This document shows positions 62,625 through 64,000 of a DNA stretch of 64,000 bases, in pieces. Location: contig NZ_BLLH01000009.1 of NCBI RefSeq assembly GCF_011170065.1, positions 35,594 through 99,593 of the forward strand, given 5' to 3'. A model generated the notes under the pieces. That model ran no database searches and had not been told where the DNA came from. It saw only the letters and a list, made by a program, of their open reading frames with translations. The position numbers were made by a program, and so were the translations under genes. The DNA is from Pseudolactococcus insecticola (lineage in GTDB: Bacteria > Bacillota > Bacilli > Lactobacillales > Streptococcaceae). Each line of letters starts with the position of its first letter. The stretch's first letter is position 1.

Positions 62625-63875
62625 ATGGTATCATATAAAAATGTTTTAGAGGCAAATGATGTCTTGAAATCCGTTGTCATGAGAACTCCAATGCGCTTGG
62701 ACAGCTATCTTTCAGAAAAATATGGGGCGAATGTCTACCTCAAACAAGAAAATGTTCAAAAAGTGCGGTCATTCAAGCTACGAGGTGCCTATTATGCCAT
62801 ACATAATCTGCCAAAAGATAAGCTAACTAATGGTGTCGTCTGCGCAAGTGCAGGCAATCATGCACAAGGTGTCGCCTATACGTGTAACGAGTTGAAGATT
62901 CCAGCAACGATTTTCATGCCAACGACAACTCCTCAGCAAAAAATAACACAAGTCAAGTTTTTTGGAGGCGACTACGCTGAAATTGCGCTGGTTGGTGACA
63001 CATTTGATGAGTCAGCTGCAGCTGCAATCGATTTTGCGACACGTGAAAAGAAAACGTTCATTGATCCTTTTGATAACCCTGATGTGATTGCTGGACAAGG
63101 TACTGTAGCAGTCGAAGTCTGTGATAATGCTGGCGAAAAAGGAATCGCTGTTGATAAAATTCTCGTTGCAGTTGGTGGTGGTGGATTGATTTCAGGTGTC
63201 TCTCTCTACATGAAACATGCGAGCCCTTCAACCCAAGTCATCGGTGTTGAAGCGACAGGAGCTAGATCGATGCAAGCTGCTTTTGACAATGGCGCCCCAA
63301 TTAAGCTAGAGGCTATTGACAAGTTTGCAGATGGTATCGCCGTTCAAAAAGTTGGACAGCTGACCTATCAGATTGCTAAAGATCATGTCGATAAATTGGT
63401 CAATACGGACGAAGGCTTGATTGCAAGTACACTTTTGGATTTGTATTCGAAGCAAGGAATTGTTGCTGAGCCTGCAGGTGCTGCAAGTGTCGCTGCGCTT
63501 GAGTTGATCAAGGATGAGATCAAAGGGCAAAATGTTGTTTGTATCATCTCAGGTGGTAATAACGATATTAACCGAATGCAAGAAATCGAAGAAAAAAGTC
63601 TGATATATGAAGGACTCAAACATTATTTCGTTATCAACTTTCCGCAACGTCCAGGTGCCTTGCGTGAATTTGTCAATGATATATTAGGACCGCATGATGA
63701 TATTACGCGATTTGAGTACATCAAACGTGCCGATAAAGGCAAAGGACCAGTTCTGATAGGCATTCTCCTGGCAGATAAACACGACCACCCCCAACTTATC
63801 GAACGCCTGGCAGCGTTTGATAGTAAATTCATTGATTTAAAGGGACAAGAAAGCTTATATAATCTACTAGTATAA
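62625..63875 (+). CDS. ilvA: Threonine ammonia-lyase (threonine deaminase)
   Basis: A 416-residue PLP enzyme making 2-oxobutyrate for isoleucine. The PLP Lys is in KVRSFKLRGAYYAI (about K52), with SAGNHAQGVAYT and GGGGLISG. One C-terminal regulatory ACT-like domain (about 335-416) is present, as in the shorter Gram-positive form. AAGGAA precedes the ATG. A strong terminator stands between ilvC and this gene. Confidence 0.94.
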   Translation: MVSYKNVLEANDVLKSVVMRTPMRLDSYLSEKYGANVYLKQENVQKVRSFKLRGAYYAIHNLPKDKLTNGVVCASAGNHAQGVAYTCNELKIPATIFMPTTTPQQKITQVKFFGGDYAEIALVGDTFDESAAAAIDFATREKKTFIDPFDNPDVIAGQGTVAVEVCDNAGEKGIAVDKILVAVGGGGLISGVSLYMKHASPSTQVIGVEATGARSMQAAFDNGAPIKLEAIDKFADGIAVQKVGQLTYQIAKDHVDKLVNTDEGLIASTLLDLYSKQGIVAEPAGAASVAALELIKDEIKGQNVVCIISGGNNDINRMQEIEEKSLIYEGLKHYFVINFPQRPGALREFVNDILGPHDDITRFEYIKRADKGKGPVLIGILLADKHDHPQLIERLAAFDSKFIDLKGQESLYNLLV

Positions 63876-63886
63876 CACCTAAATAG

Positions 63887-63908
63887 CAAGGCCTCTGGCC
63901 TTGTTTTT
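63887..63908 (+). terminator. Terminator after ilvA
   Basis: CAAGGCC (63887-63893) pairs with GGCCTTG (63897-63903), loop TCT, then five T. Confidence 0.8.
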
Positions 63909-63948
63909 CAGTCGCAAGAAAAAAAGCGAAAAAAGGTGAAGAAAGTAG

Positions 63949-63977
63949 TTGACAGGGGAGATGAAATTTGATAAGAT
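63949..63977 (+). promoter_or_regulatory. Strong promoter leading out of the window
   Basis: TTGACA (63949-63954), 17-bp spacer, TGA plus TAAGAT (-10 at 63972-63977). The gene it serves lies beyond the right edge. Confidence 0.65.
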
Positions 63978-64000
63978 ATTAAAGTACTCAATTCGAGGAG

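Overview
The window is chromosomal DNA of a low-GC Gram-positive coccus of the Streptococcaceae. A Lactococcus or close relative (Pseudolactococcus type) fits best. The pointers are PolC-type DNA polymerase III, a ZitR/AdcR zinc locus, a lactococcal-style comG operon, an ilvD-ilvBNCA block with CodY boxes (AATTTTCWGAAAATT), copR-copB, and pbp2A-rpmG-secE-nusG. No insertion sequence, prophage, CRISPR array, tRNA or rRNA gene was seen. Species assignment is inference.

Layout. 1-10.8 kb: sugar uptake and copper. DUF3284 and GH1 6-phospho-beta-glucosidase genes, copR-copB, a DedA protein, a minus-strand EIIA-EIIC pair, an unknown membrane protein, a GlcNAc-type EIICBA and a 54-residue repeat protein. 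10.8-20 kb: housekeeping genes (antiporter, 5'-nucleotidase-like phosphoesterase, YutD-like protein, ABC exporter, rlmN, VanZ-like, nitroreductase, CoA-binding protein, DUF4430 lipoprotein). 20-32 kb: polC, comGA-GG (comGA carries an in-frame TAG), ispE, an aminotransferase, and adcR/zitR with its ABC ATPase and permease. 32-38.3 kb: pseudouridine synthase, pbp2A-rpmG-secE-nusG, thrC, mscL. 38.4-53.2 kb: the S10-spc-alpha ribosomal protein supercluster with secY, adk, infA and rpoA. 53.2-64 kb: a glutathione locus with the two halves of GshF as separate overlapping genes, a VanZ-like gene, then ilvD, a divergent glycosyltransferase, and ilvB-ilvN-ilvC-ilvA.

How it works together. Three transcription units at 7.0-10.4 kb (EIIA-EIIC, the unknown membrane protein, nagE) are tied together by two copies of a 50-bp element made of a TGGTAAATACCA palindrome and CodY-box-like sequence. 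The palindrome sits one base from the -35 in both minus-strand promoters. A perfect CodY box lies in the nagE leader. CodY boxes of decreasing match also precede ilvD, ilvB and ilvC. Copper and zinc genes carry their own operators (TACANNTGTA and TTAACNNGTTAA type).

The main surprises are in expression signals. Eight genes have a -10 box 6-7 nt from an ATG and no Shine-Dalgarno sequence, which predicts leaderless mRNAs. The infA promoter lies inside the loop and arms of the adk terminator. Several gaps in the spc operon hold strong RNA hairpins, the best being a closed domain between rpmD and rplO. The strongest candidates for something undescribed are the shared operator regulon with its unknown membrane protein, the small repeat protein, the leaderless set, and the rpmD-rplO RNA element.
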